Shown piece after piece: positions 8,390 to 15,524 of a stretch of DNA of 24,441 nucleotides. The stretch is from Firm-04 sp946413695 (lineage in GTDB: Bacteria > Bacillota > Clostridia > Oscillospirales > Ruminococcaceae). The translations under genes were made by a program, and so were the position numbers. Where the stretch lies: the NCBI GenBank assembly GCA_946413695.1, contig CAMKLV010000055.1:1-24441 (forward strand). The letters are read 5' to 3'. The notes beneath the pieces are model-generated. The model ran no database searches, was not told the DNA's origin, and was given only the letters and a program-made list of their open reading frames with translations. Numbering within the stretch: position 1 is the stretch's first letter; every line of letters starts with the position of its first letter.

Positions 8390-9061
8390 TCACCAGAGAT
8401 ACGGGAACAGTCTGTATTTCACTTTTTTCTGATAATCGCGGTAGCCGCGGAGCCCTTCGCAGAGCACCTGCTCCTCATTCCGGATTCTGCGCACGAGAAT
8501 CACCGGATAGAGCAGAAACACCGGCAGTGCAATCACCGAGCCCAGCACAAGCGGGATCGTGCAGAACATCAGAATCGTCGCGGTGTACATCGGGTGCCGG
8601 ATGACGCCGTACAGCCCTGTATCAATGACCTTCTGCTCCGCCTGCACCTCAACGGTCCGCGAAAGATACGCATTCTCGCGCAGTACCTCGGCATACATCA
8701 GATATCCCAGCAGAAAAATCACTGCCGCAGCAATGGGAATCCACTTCGGGAGCGGCAGCCACCGAAACCGGAAATCCAGTCCGCAGAAGATGAATCCCAG
8801 CAGAAACATCAGCGCACTGAGCTTGACAACCGTCTGCTGCTCCGACTGCGACTCTTTGCGCGAAAGGCGTTTTTCCAGCAGCGCCGGATTTTTCACCAGC
8901 AGCACAATGCCCATCACCGCCATCGGGATGAACAGCACGCCGCAAAAGAGCCAGCCGCAGGGATAGGCAAGCGTCCCCGCCGGCAGAAAGATCAGCAGTC
9001 CGACGGCAAGCAGCCCGACGGCAAACGCCGCGAGCGCCCTGCCCGCAAGCCGCGCCTTCAC
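8390..9061 (-). CDS. Isoprenylcysteine carboxyl methyltransferase-like membrane protein
   Basis: Integral membrane protein of 223 aa with about five hydrophobic segments (8-30, 37-56, 81-95, 107-123, 160-188). It carries the ICMT/PEMT-family signature: GLYGVIRHPMY (149-159) and a C-terminal E197 followed by GYRDYQKKVKYRLFP, which in studied relatives bind S-adenosylmethionine. Bacteria generally lack prenylated CaaX proteins, so the real substrate is unknown. The start is GTG 9061, 4 nt after the def stop, with AGGAG 7 nt upstream that lies across the end of def. It sits between def and fmt, which are usually adjacent, so it is an insertion into a conserved order. Confidence 0.8.
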   Translation of the reverse strand: MKARLAGRALAAFAVGLLAVGLLIFLPAGTLAYPCGWLFCGVLFIPMAVMGIVLLVKNPALLEKRLSRKESQSEQQTVVKLSALMFLLGFIFCGLDFRFRWLPLPKWIPIAAAVIFLLGYLMYAEVLRENAYLSRTVEVQAEQKVIDTGLYGVIRHPMYTATILMFCTIPLVLGSVIALPVFLLYPVILVRRIRNEEQVLCEGLRGYRDYQKKVKYRLFPYLW

Positions 9062-9065
9062 CGGA

Positions 9066-9536
9066 TTACTCCTGTGCTTCCGGCTTGCAGAATTCCTCGA
9101 CCTTTTCGAGGAACAAATGCCCGTCGAGATGATCGCTCTCGTGGCAGGCGCAGCGTGCGCCGAGATCCTTGAGCTTCAGCTCATACTGCTCGCCGTTGCG
9201 GTCATAGGCGCGCAGCACAACCGCCTTCGGGCGTGTGACATAGCCCCAGCGGTTCGGGACGGAAAGGCAGCCCTCGACATCGCGGATCTTGCCGGAAGTC
9301 TTGACGATTTCCGGATTGATTGCCTCGATGACGTCGCCGTCCTCCTCGAGGATCATGATAAAGTATCTGCGCAGAATGCCGATCTGCGGCGCAGCAAGTC
9401 CCACACCGCCGGAATCGCGGAGCGTATCCGCCATATCATCGAGATTCTGCCAGAGTTTTTCGTCATATTTCTCGACCGGTCTGCACTTCTTCTGCAGAAC
9501 CGGATCGCCCTCTTTCACAATCTTGCGAATTGCCAT
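9066..9536 (-). CDS. def: Peptide deformylase
   Basis: Metalloenzyme that removes the formyl group from the N-terminus of nascent proteins. The 156-aa protein contains motif I GVGLAAPQIG (44-53), motif II EGCLSVP (C90) and motif III HESDH (H132, E133, H136), giving the Cys-His-His metal site. Motif III reads CHESDHLDG where QHEIDHLxG is most frequent; all ligands are kept. The ATG 9536 is preceded by AAAGGAG at 7 nt. The upstream DUF4846-like gene ends 2 nt before. Length is normal. Confidence 0.95.
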   Translation of the reverse strand: MAIRKIVKEGDPVLQKKCRPVEKYDEKLWQNLDDMADTLRDSGGVGLAAPQIGILRRYFIMILEEDGDVIEAINPEIVKTSGKIRDVEGCLSVPNRWGYVTRPKAVVLRAYDRNGEQYELKLKDLGARCACHESDHLDGHLFLEKVEEFCKPEAQE

Positions 9537-9538
9537 TT

Positions 9539-10471
9539 TTATTCTCCTTTATTCGTCTCAGCCGCATTCGGAAAGCCATCCTTCCAGCGGCGCAGTGTAT
9601 CGGGGGTCTGATAGGTATAACTGCTGAACCTCACCGGCATTTTGGAAAGCTGTTTTTCCGTATACCACGGCGAATCTGCATCGCCGCAGCCCGCGACGAT
9701 ATGCGCAGACTGCGACGGAATCAGCCCCTGCGCGAGCAGAAAGCAGCGTTCGCCTTTTTCATTGACCGCCTCATCCACAATCACGAGAACATGCCCCGGC
9801 GCACCGCCCTTGCAGATGATATCGCCCGCATGTGCCTCCGAAACAGCAACCGGATGCGATTCCGCCTCGAGCGAAAGCGTGCCTGCATAGCGCATGACAG
9901 CCTGCAGATAATTGTGCATCTGCTGCAGCGAATCATCCTGACCTTTCAGCTTCAGGCGGAATGTCCAGCCCACCGCCGGAACTGTCAGATAGCGCCAGCC
10001 CTTCTGCCACTCCTTCCAGCTTGTTTCATAGCCGTTTGAATACGAAAACGCGATGCGGTCTGTCTGTCCGGTCTGATAGTAATACTCCGACCACAGCCGG
10101 ATGACCGTATCCGCGCACTGCTGCAAATCTGCATCGGGCAGACTGAGCGTATAGACCGCCGCCGCATTGACCGATGAGATCGCCTCGCCGTCATAGGTCA
10201 TGATGCTGCTGCCCTGCTCCCAGACCGGCATCTCCCGCATAAACTGCAGAAAGCTGCCCTCCGCGGCAGGGATTCGCTCATAGCCCTCCGGCGGTGCGAC
10301 TGCCGTCTCCTGCGTGCCGCCCGCGCCCTTCGATTCCGGCGGTGTCAGCACCTGATCATGCCACTTCGGGCAAGCGCGCAGACACATCAGCAAATAGAGT
10401 GCAATCAGAAATACAACAAGCAGAATCAGCCGGATGATGACCTGCTTTTTCGTCAGCTTCCAGATTTTCAC
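9539..10471 (-). CDS. Membrane-anchored DUF4846-like protein
   Basis: 310-aa protein of unknown function. An N-terminal membrane segment (about 12-31) is followed by a Gly/Pro/Thr-rich stretch and then an extracytoplasmic domain from about 60. Recognised from memory as DUF4846: the domain opens with YERIPAAEGSFLQFMRE, has a YDGEAISS stretch, LQQCADTVIRLWSEYYY, HAGDIICKGGAPGHVLVIVD and FLLAQGLIPSQSAHI, then SPWY. The GGAPGHVLVIVD piece looks like a possible catalytic His strand of an NlpC/CHAP-like fold, but this is speculation. The start is GTG 10471, overlapping the stop of the upstream small gene (GTGA). There is no nearby SD, so translation is probably coupled. Confidence 0.75.
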   Translation of the reverse strand: MKIWKLTKKQVIIRLILLVVFLIALYLLMCLRACPKWHDQVLTPPESKGAGGTQETAVAPPEGYERIPAAEGSFLQFMREMPVWEQGSSIMTYDGEAISSVNAAAVYTLSLPDADLQQCADTVIRLWSEYYYQTGQTDRIAFSYSNGYETSWKEWQKGWRYLTVPAVGWTFRLKLKGQDDSLQQMHNYLQAVMRYAGTLSLEAESHPVAVSEAHAGDIICKGGAPGHVLVIVDEAVNEKGERCFLLAQGLIPSQSAHIVAGCGDADSPWYTEKQLSKMPVRFSSYTYQTPDTLRRWKDGFPNAAETNKGE

Positions 10472-10683
10472 TGCGGTGTCATGAACATCTCCGGCGGCGT
10501 AATGACGGGTGTCCCGTCCGGATTGAGCAGCGGTGTCAGACCGCCTGCCCCGCCGTAGCCGTCACTTTCGGAGTGGAAAAAGTAGTTGACGCCTGTTGCC
10601 ATATCAACGAGCACCTTGCTGATGCCCGGTGTTTTCTGTGTATAGATCTCGACAAATCTTGCCGGCTGCTTGTTTCTTGCCAT
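10468..10683 (-). CDS. Small DUF6440-like protein
   Basis: 71-aa soluble protein of unknown function with no signal peptide or membrane segment. The phrases FVEIYTQ, KVLVDMATGVNYFFHS, GYGGAGGLTPLLNPDG and TPVI match my memory of the DUF6440 family consensus (conserved VD-TGVNY and GGLTPLL). ATG 10683 has a strong AAGGAGG 7 nt upstream, and an extended -10 promoter lies about 35 nt upstream. It overlaps the DUF4846-like gene by 4 nt, so the two probably form one transcription unit leading into def. Confidence 0.75.
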   Translation of the reverse strand: MARNKQPARFVEIYTQKTPGISKVLVDMATGVNYFFHSESDGYGGAGGLTPLLNPDGTPVITPPEMFMTPQ

Positions 10684-10717
10684 GATGATTCCTCCTTATG
10701 ATTTCCTGTTCCTAATG

Positions 10718-10726
10718 ATTATAACA
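10718..10726 (-). promoter_or_regulatory. Extended -10 promoter before the DUF6440-def segment
   Basis: On the minus strand TGTTATAAT (TGn plus a perfect -10) lies in the AT-rich 95-nt gap after priA. No good -35 is seen at 16-18 nt. Transcription would start near 10711 and give a short leader before the AAGGAGG of the small gene. It could drive the downstream block through rsgA independently of the yicC promoter. Confidence 0.55.
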
Positions 10727-10778
10727 GATTTTTCAATTAAAATGATGCGTTTTCACAATAATTTCAGAAATTCTTAAA

Positions 10779-13262
10779 TCATACGCCGCAGTCGCCGTTC
10801 ATATCCGCAAAGACCGAAACATCGGCAAACGCCCTGTCCGCATAAGCCTGCTCGAGCAGTGAGCGGATGAACGCGCGCATCTCGGCGGTGTTCTTGCATT
10901 TGAGCAGCAGTCTGCGCCGGTATTTGCCGTTGAGCTTGCCGTAGCCCGCCTCAACAGGTCCGAGCACACGCAGCGGCAGTTTCAGCTCGCGCTGCTTCAC
11001 CGTCTCCGCCAGAATCCCGACAAACCGCTCCGATGCAATCCGCACGCGGTCCTCGCGGATGCCGGAAAACCCGATCACGCAGAGATCGCAGACCGGCGGG
11101 AACATCAGCGCGCGCCGGAGCGCCAGCTCCTCGGTATAGAAGCGGTCATAGTCCTGCGCCGCCGCGAGATTGAGCACATAGTGATCCGGCATATGCGTCT
11201 GCAGGATGGCGCGTCCGGCGGTTTTGCCTCTGCCGCCGCGCCCGACAACCTGCGTCACGAGCGAGAATGTCCGCTCGTAGCTGCGATAGTCGCCCGCGAA
11301 CAGCGCCTTATCAACCGAGACCACACCGACCAGCGTGACATTCGGGAAATCGAGCCCCTTGCCGATCATCTGCGTGCCGCAGAGAATGTCATATTCATGA
11401 TTGGCAAAGGCGCGGAAGCCGGTTTCGTAGGCAGTGCGCGTCATGGTTGTGTCGGCATCCATGCGCAGGATTTTCGCATCCGGCAGCAGCGCCTGCAGCT
11501 CCTCCTCGAGCTTCTGCGTCCCGAAGCCCATCTGCCGCAGCCTGTCATTGCCGCACTTCGGGCAGACCGTCACCGGCGGCTGCACATGTCCGCAGTAGTG
11601 GCAGAGCAGCGAGCCGTTCGTCTTGTGATAGGTCATCGGCACCGAGCAGTTCGGGCAGTAGACCGGTTCATAGCATTTGGTGCATTGCAGCAGCGTGTGA
11701 TAGCCGCGCCGGTTCAGCAGCAGAATGCTCTGTTCACCGCGCTGCAGATTTTCATAGAGCGCTTCCGAGAGCGCAATCGAGAACGGACTGCCGTTGCCGT
11801 TCGCCCGCTCGAGATTCATATCCACGATTGTGACCGCAGGCAGCGGCGCCTGATTATACCGCTTTGTCATTTTCAGCAGCCGGTAGACGCCGCGCTCCGC
11901 CAGATACCGGCTCTCGAGCGAGGGCGTTGCAGAAGCGAGCACCAGCGCCGCATTGTGATATTTTGCACGTGCCTTCGCGACATCCGCCGCATGGTAGCGC
12001 GGAGACTGCTCCGATTTATAGGAGTGCTCACCCTCCTCATCGAGGATGATGAGCCCGAGATCAGGCAGCGGCGCAAAAACGGCGCTTCTCGTGCCGATGA
12101 CAATCTGCACCTCTCCGCGCCGGATCAGTTTATCCGTATCGAGCCGCTGTGCAAGGGAAAGTCCGCTGTGGATCAGTGCCACACGGTTCCCGAACCGCGA
12201 CTGAAAATACTGCACAACCTGCGGCGTCAGGGAGATCTCCGGAATCAGCAGCAGCACGCCCCTGCCCTGCTTCAGCGTCAGCGCGATAAGCTGCTCAAAG
12301 ACAGCCGTCTTGCCGCTGCCGGTGACGCCGTGCAGCAAAAATGCCGCCGCCTTCCGCGCAAGAATCTGCTCCGCAACGGCATCATAGGCAGCCTGCTGCT
12401 CCTCGGAGAGCACGGTATCCGCCGGATCAATCGTGACCTCGGCATCGCGCGGCACACGCAGCAGCTCCGCTTCATAGAACTCGGCAATGCCCGCCTTCAC
12501 GAGATTCTGCACAACCGTTTCACCGACACCGGCAAAATAGGCGCATTCCTTGACGGAAAGCGCTTCATGCTCCTGTAATACCTGCACCGCCTGCGCCTGC
12601 TTGGGCGTCGGGCGATAGGCGCTCTCATCCGCAAGATACCCCTGCGAGAGCCGCACCATTTTCTTTGTGCTGTCTCCGATGAGCTGTTTGCCCTCAGAGA
12701 CCGCCAGCAGACATCCCTTCTGCACAAGCGAAGCAAGGATTTTCTGCTTTTCGTCGCCGCCGTCCTCCTGCGCCAGCACATCGCGCTCGCGCTGGGACTT
12801 GGCAAGCTGCATCATCCGCAGCACATTGGCTTCCTTCTCTGTCAGCTTCACGCCGACCGGCGGCTCAAGCGGCAGATAGCGTTCCTCCAGCCGGATCTGC
12901 AGACCGCCCGGCAGCACGGCGCGCACCGCATCATACCATGTACAAAAGGTATGTGCATGCAGCCAGTCCACGAGCATCCGCAGTTCTTCGGTCAGCACCG
13001 GCTCCGGATCGAGCAGCGCCGCAGCCGGCTTGAGGGTCAGCCCCTCCTCTGCCGGTTCCCGCGAGACCTCGAGGATCATCGCGAGCCTTCTGCGGTTGCC
13101 TCTGCCGAAGGGCACAGCAACGCGCATGCCGGGCGCGATTCTGTCCTCCCACTCCGGATTGACGGTATAGCTGTAAAGCTGATCATAGCCAAACGCCGCT
13201 GCATCCAGTGCGACCCGGATCGTCAGCGGCATTGCATAACCGTTTCCGACGCAGTCCGTCAT
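10779..13262 (-). CDS. priA: Primosomal protein N' (replication restart helicase)
   Basis: PriA is the 3'-5' helicase that reloads the replisome at stalled forks. The 827-aa product has an N-terminal DNA-binding region, Walker A HGVTGSGKTAVF (311-322), motif II DEEG (408-411), motif SATPSLES, eight zinc cysteines (C527, C530, C536, C539, C554, C557, C567, C570), GTQMIGKGLDFP (629-640) and motif VI QVVGRGGRG (671-679). Motif II usually reads DEEH and motif VI QVAGRAGRG. ATG 13262 overlaps the rpoZ stop in ATGA form; an alternative start is the Met at residue 11, where family similarity (MPLTIRVALD) begins. No SD decides between them. The coaBC gene often found between rpoZ and priA is absent. 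Confidence 0.95.
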   Translation of the reverse strand: MTDCVGNGYAMPLTIRVALDAAAFGYDQLYSYTVNPEWEDRIAPGMRVAVPFGRGNRRRLAMILEVSREPAEEGLTLKPAAALLDPEPVLTEELRMLVDWLHAHTFCTWYDAVRAVLPGGLQIRLEERYLPLEPPVGVKLTEKEANVLRMMQLAKSQRERDVLAQEDGGDEKQKILASLVQKGCLLAVSEGKQLIGDSTKKMVRLSQGYLADESAYRPTPKQAQAVQVLQEHEALSVKECAYFAGVGETVVQNLVKAGIAEFYEAELLRVPRDAEVTIDPADTVLSEEQQAAYDAVAEQILARKAAAFLLHGVTGSGKTAVFEQLIALTLKQGRGVLLLIPEISLTPQVVQYFQSRFGNRVALIHSGLSLAQRLDTDKLIRRGEVQIVIGTRSAVFAPLPDLGLIILDEEGEHSYKSEQSPRYHAADVAKARAKYHNAALVLASATPSLESRYLAERGVYRLLKMTKRYNQAPLPAVTIVDMNLERANGNGSPFSIALSEALYENLQRGEQSILLLNRRGYHTLLQCTKCYEPVYCPNCSVPMTYHKTNGSLLCHYCGHVQPPVTVCPKCGNDRLRQMGFGTQKLEEELQALLPDAKILRMDADTTMTRTAYETGFRAFANHEYDILCGTQMIGKGLDFPNVTLVGVVSVDKALFAGDYRSYERTFSLVTQVVGRGGRGKTAGRAILQTHMPDHYVLNLAAAQDYDRFYTEELALRRALMFPPVCDLCVIGFSGIREDRVRIASERFVGILAETVKQRELKLPLRVLGPVEAGYGKLNGKYRRRLLLKCKNTAEMRAFIRSLLEQAYADRAFADVSVFADMNGDCGV

Positions 13263-13558
13263 CAGCGGTCATTATCCTCATCAGGCTCCACCAGCTTATA
13301 TTTGCCGGCAGCGAATTCATCCACGGCAGTCTTGACCGGATTCTCCTCGAGCACGACCATGCGCATGGTCTTGTCATCGAGGCGGATCTTCTGATCGCCG
13401 TTCATCTTGGCGCGCTTTTCAGCCGCCGCCTTTGCGGTCTCCTTTTCCTTGACATGTGCCTCCGCGATCTCTCTTGCGCGCTTTGCAACGCCGATCACGA
13501 GGGAATAGTAGCTCTCGTTCTTCGAGATAATCTGGTACATAGAGGGTCTGAGCATCAT
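13262..13558 (-). CDS. rpoZ: DNA-directed RNA polymerase omega subunit
   Basis: Omega helps fold and hold the beta-prime subunit of RNA polymerase. The 98-aa protein starts with LRPSMYQIISKNESYYSLV and continues with IGVAKRAREIAE, the conserved core helix, and ends with VDEFAAGKYKL and an acidic tail. A Lys/Ala/Glu-rich central helix (about 35-52) makes it longer than the shortest homologues. It begins with two consecutive ATG codons (13558, 13555); AAAGGA lies about 10 nt before the first, so either may be used. It is placed between gmk (19-nt gap) and priA (overlap), the usual location. Confidence 0.9.
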   Translation of the reverse strand: MMLRPSMYQIISKNESYYSLVIGVAKRAREIAEAHVKEKETAKAAAEKRAKMNGDQKIRLDDKTMRMVVLEENPVKTAVDEFAAGKYKLVEPDEDNDR

Positions 13559-13577
13559 AACAGGTCAATCCTTTCTC

Positions 13578-14177
13578 TCACAGGTTCCAGTCAAGCCGGT
13601 TCCAATCTATCTGATTCGGGCGCATGGTCTCCGTGCGGATGATCGAGCGGAAATCAGCGACCGCGTCCTCCAGCGCATCATTGAGGACAACATAATCATA
13701 GTGCTTTGCAAGGGGGAGCTCCTCCTGTGCACGCGCGATGCGCTTTTCTACCACCTCGGCGGATTCTGTGCCGCGCTTTTCCAGTCTGCGGCGCAGCTCC
13801 TTGATCGAGGGCGGAATCGTAAATATAAGGATCGCCTCCGGGCAGCGCTCTCTGACCTGAAATGCGCCCTGCACTTCGATCTCGAGAATGACATGCTTGC
13901 CGGAAGCGCGCATGGCCTCAACCTCGGCGCGCGGTGTGCCGTAGTAGTTATCGCAATACTCGGCATACTCAAGCAGACCGTCATGGGCGATGCGCTTTTC
14001 AAATTCCTCTTTCGTGATAAAATGGTAATGGACATGATTCTCCTCGCCCTCGCGCGGCGAACGGGTTGTCGCCGAGACCGAGACAGCGCAGTCGCCGTCC
14101 TTGAGAATCTCCTGAACAATCGTGCCTTTTCCGCATCCGGACGGACCGGAAAGGACGATCAGCAAACCTTTACTCAT
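13578..14177 (-). CDS. gmk: Guanylate kinase
   Basis: Phosphorylates GMP to GDP with ATP. The 199-aa protein has the P-loop GPSGCGKGT (11-19), the GMP-binding SATTRSPREGE and YYGTPRAEVE segments, and ILEIEVQGA. Start choice: GGAGGAGGAG at 14185-14194 is 7 nt before ATG 14177, matching the usual start; a 17-codon in-frame extension to 14228 would run deep into remA and is rejected. The gene overlaps the end of remA by 8 nt. Length is typical. Confidence 0.95.
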   Translation of the reverse strand: MSKGLLIVLSGPSGCGKGTIVQEILKDGDCAVSVSATTRSPREGEENHVHYHFITKEEFEKRIAHDGLLEYAEYCDNYYGTPRAEVEAMRASGKHVILEIEVQGAFQVRERCPEAILIFTIPPSIKELRRRLEKRGTESAEVVEKRIARAQEELPLAKHYDYVVLNDALEDAVADFRSIIRTETMRPNQIDWNRLDWNL

Positions 14178-14439
14178 CTTCTGTCTCCTCCTCCGCAGGT
14201 GCATTGCTTCCGGCAAGACGCGCCGCAATGGTTTCCGGCTGAATCGCGGAAAGAATCACATGGTCGCTGTCCATCACAATGACTGCGCGTGTCCGTCTGC
14301 CGTATGTCGCGTCAATGAGTCTGCCTCTGTCGCGTGCATCCTGTACAATTCTCTTGATCGGCGCGGAATCGGGACTGACAATGGTCACGAGTCTCGCCGA
14401 AGAAATCATATTGCCGAAGCCAATGTTGATCAGCCGCAT
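14170..14439 (-). CDS. remA: RemA-like extracellular-matrix regulatory protein (DUF370)
   Basis: 89-aa homologue of Bacillus subtilis RemA (YlzA), a DNA-binding activator of biofilm-matrix and osmoprotection genes. The sequence is nearly family consensus: INIGFGNMISSARLVTIVSP, DSAPIKRIVQDARDRG, DATYGRRTRAVIVMDSDHV, ILSAIQPETIAARL. A Glu-rich tail ends it. ATG 14439 has AAAGGAG 5 nt upstream; the yicC stop is 15 nt away. The regulatory target in this organism cannot be deduced from the window. It sits in the standard yicC-remA-gmk-rpoZ order. Confidence 0.95.
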   Translation of the reverse strand: MRLINIGFGNMISSARLVTIVSPDSAPIKRIVQDARDRGRLIDATYGRRTRAVIVMDSDHVILSAIQPETIAARLAGSNAPAEEETEDE

Positions 14440-14454
14440 ATCTGCTCCTTTCGC

Positions 14455-15351
14455 TCACTCAATGTTCTGGATCTGCTCGCGGATCTTTTCGATCTCGGAT
14501 TTCATATCCACAACAAGCCGTGTAATGCTGAGGTCCTGCGCCTTGGAGCCGATGGTATTGACCTCGCGGTTCATCTCCTGCACGAGGAAGTCGAGCTTTC
14601 TGCCGACGGGTTCATCGGCAGCGATCAGCGTGCGGAACTGAGCGATATGGCTGTGCAGGCGGACGGTCTCCTCGTCGATTGCGGTTTTTTCCGCAAAGAT
14701 GGCAGTTTCCGTCAGAATGCGCTGTTCGTCGATATTGGTATCGCCGAGCAGTTCGGTGAGCTTTGTGAGCAGCTTCTGCCGATAGCTTTCCGCAACGCCC
14801 GGTTCAATCGCCTCGATCTTTTCGAGCATGGCTTCGAGTCCGGCGAGCTTTCCGAGCAGATCGGCAGCGAGCCGTTCGCCCTCCGCCTTGCGCATCGTGA
14901 GGAATGACTCAAGTGCCTCCCCCGCAGCTTCAGAGACAATCGCCCAGACGGCGTTTTCGTCATCCTGCTCCTTCGTGACGGTAAAGACATCGGGCAGGCG
15001 CAGCAGCGAGCTGAGCGTGATATCATCGTTCAGCCAGAGCCCGCCGTTTTCGCCCATTTCCTCATTGAGCATCCGCAGTGCATTGACATAGCCCTCCGCA
15101 ACGGAGCGGTTGACGGCGATCTGTGCATCTTTGCCGTCCGGTCTGGTGATGGTCACAGAGACTTCAACCTTGCCGCGTGCGATTTTTCCGTTGAGGAAGC
15201 CCTTGAGCTTTTCCTCGAGATACATGCAGGTTCTGGGCAGTCTGGCAGAAAACTCATAGTAGCGGTGATTGACCGCGCGGATCTCGACGAGCACATCTCT
15301 GCCCTCTGCGAGCCGCTGTGCTCTGCCGTATCCGGTCATACTTTTTGGCAT
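14455..15351 (-). CDS. yicC: YicC/YloC-family endoribonuclease
   Basis: Family reported to act as an endoribonuclease in RNA turnover. The 298-aa protein starts MPKSMTGYGRAQ, the diagnostic N-terminus, has EIRAVNHRYYEFSARLP next, and ends in the DUF1732 domain with FLVQEMNREVNTIGSKA and DMKSEIEKIREQIQN. Start choice: GAGGG is 10 nt before ATG 15351; an in-frame TTG at 15360 is only 1 nt from it and is rejected. It is the first gene of the long minus-strand housekeeping block and has its own promoter. Confidence 0.93.
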   Translation of the reverse strand: MPKSMTGYGRAQRLAEGRDVLVEIRAVNHRYYEFSARLPRTCMYLEEKLKGFLNGKIARGKVEVSVTITRPDGKDAQIAVNRSVAEGYVNALRMLNEEMGENGGLWLNDDITLSSLLRLPDVFTVTKEQDDENAVWAIVSEAAGEALESFLTMRKAEGERLAADLLGKLAGLEAMLEKIEAIEPGVAESYRQKLLTKLTELLGDTNIDEQRILTETAIFAEKTAIDEETVRLHSHIAQFRTLIAADEPVGRKLDFLVQEMNREVNTIGSKAQDLSITRLVVDMKSEIEKIREQIQNIE

Positions 15352-15417
15352 AATCAGCAATCCCTCTTTTCAATATAGTATGTTATTCCATAATATACTC
15401 ATAGTTCATCACTATAT

Positions 15418-15446
15418 AGTATACCATAAATTCACAGGAAAATCAA
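15418..15446 (-). promoter_or_regulatory. Sigma-A type promoter for the yicC block
   Basis: On the minus strand TTGATT (15441-15446), a 17-nt spacer ending in TGG, and TATACT (15418-15423) form a near-consensus promoter with extended -10. Transcription would start near 15411, about 60 nt before the yicC ATG. The leader includes an AT-rich palindrome ACTATATAGT (15411-15420) and further TA-rich sequence. Confidence 0.75.
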
Positions 15447-15460
15447 GGGATAAATGCAAC

Positions 15461-15496
15461 AAAAAATAAGAGCACGCCAAAAGACGTGCTCTTATT
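15461..15496 (-). terminator. Intrinsic terminator of the GH48 cellulase gene
   Basis: Perfect 12-bp inverted repeat AATAAGAGCACG (15465-15476) and CGTGCTCTTATT (15485-15496), with an 8-nt loop. On the minus strand it is followed by a run of T (15461-15466). It lies 28 nt after the cellulase stop and just upstream of the yicC promoter, so it insulates the two units. Confidence 0.9.
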
Positions 15497-15524
15497 GTTA
15501 GGTTTCGATTAACGGAAGACCGGA

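Noticed and set aside
11181..12578. 465-codon plus-strand frame opposite priA
   Set aside because: Arg/Gln/His-rich shadow frame inside priA, whose motifs are intact.
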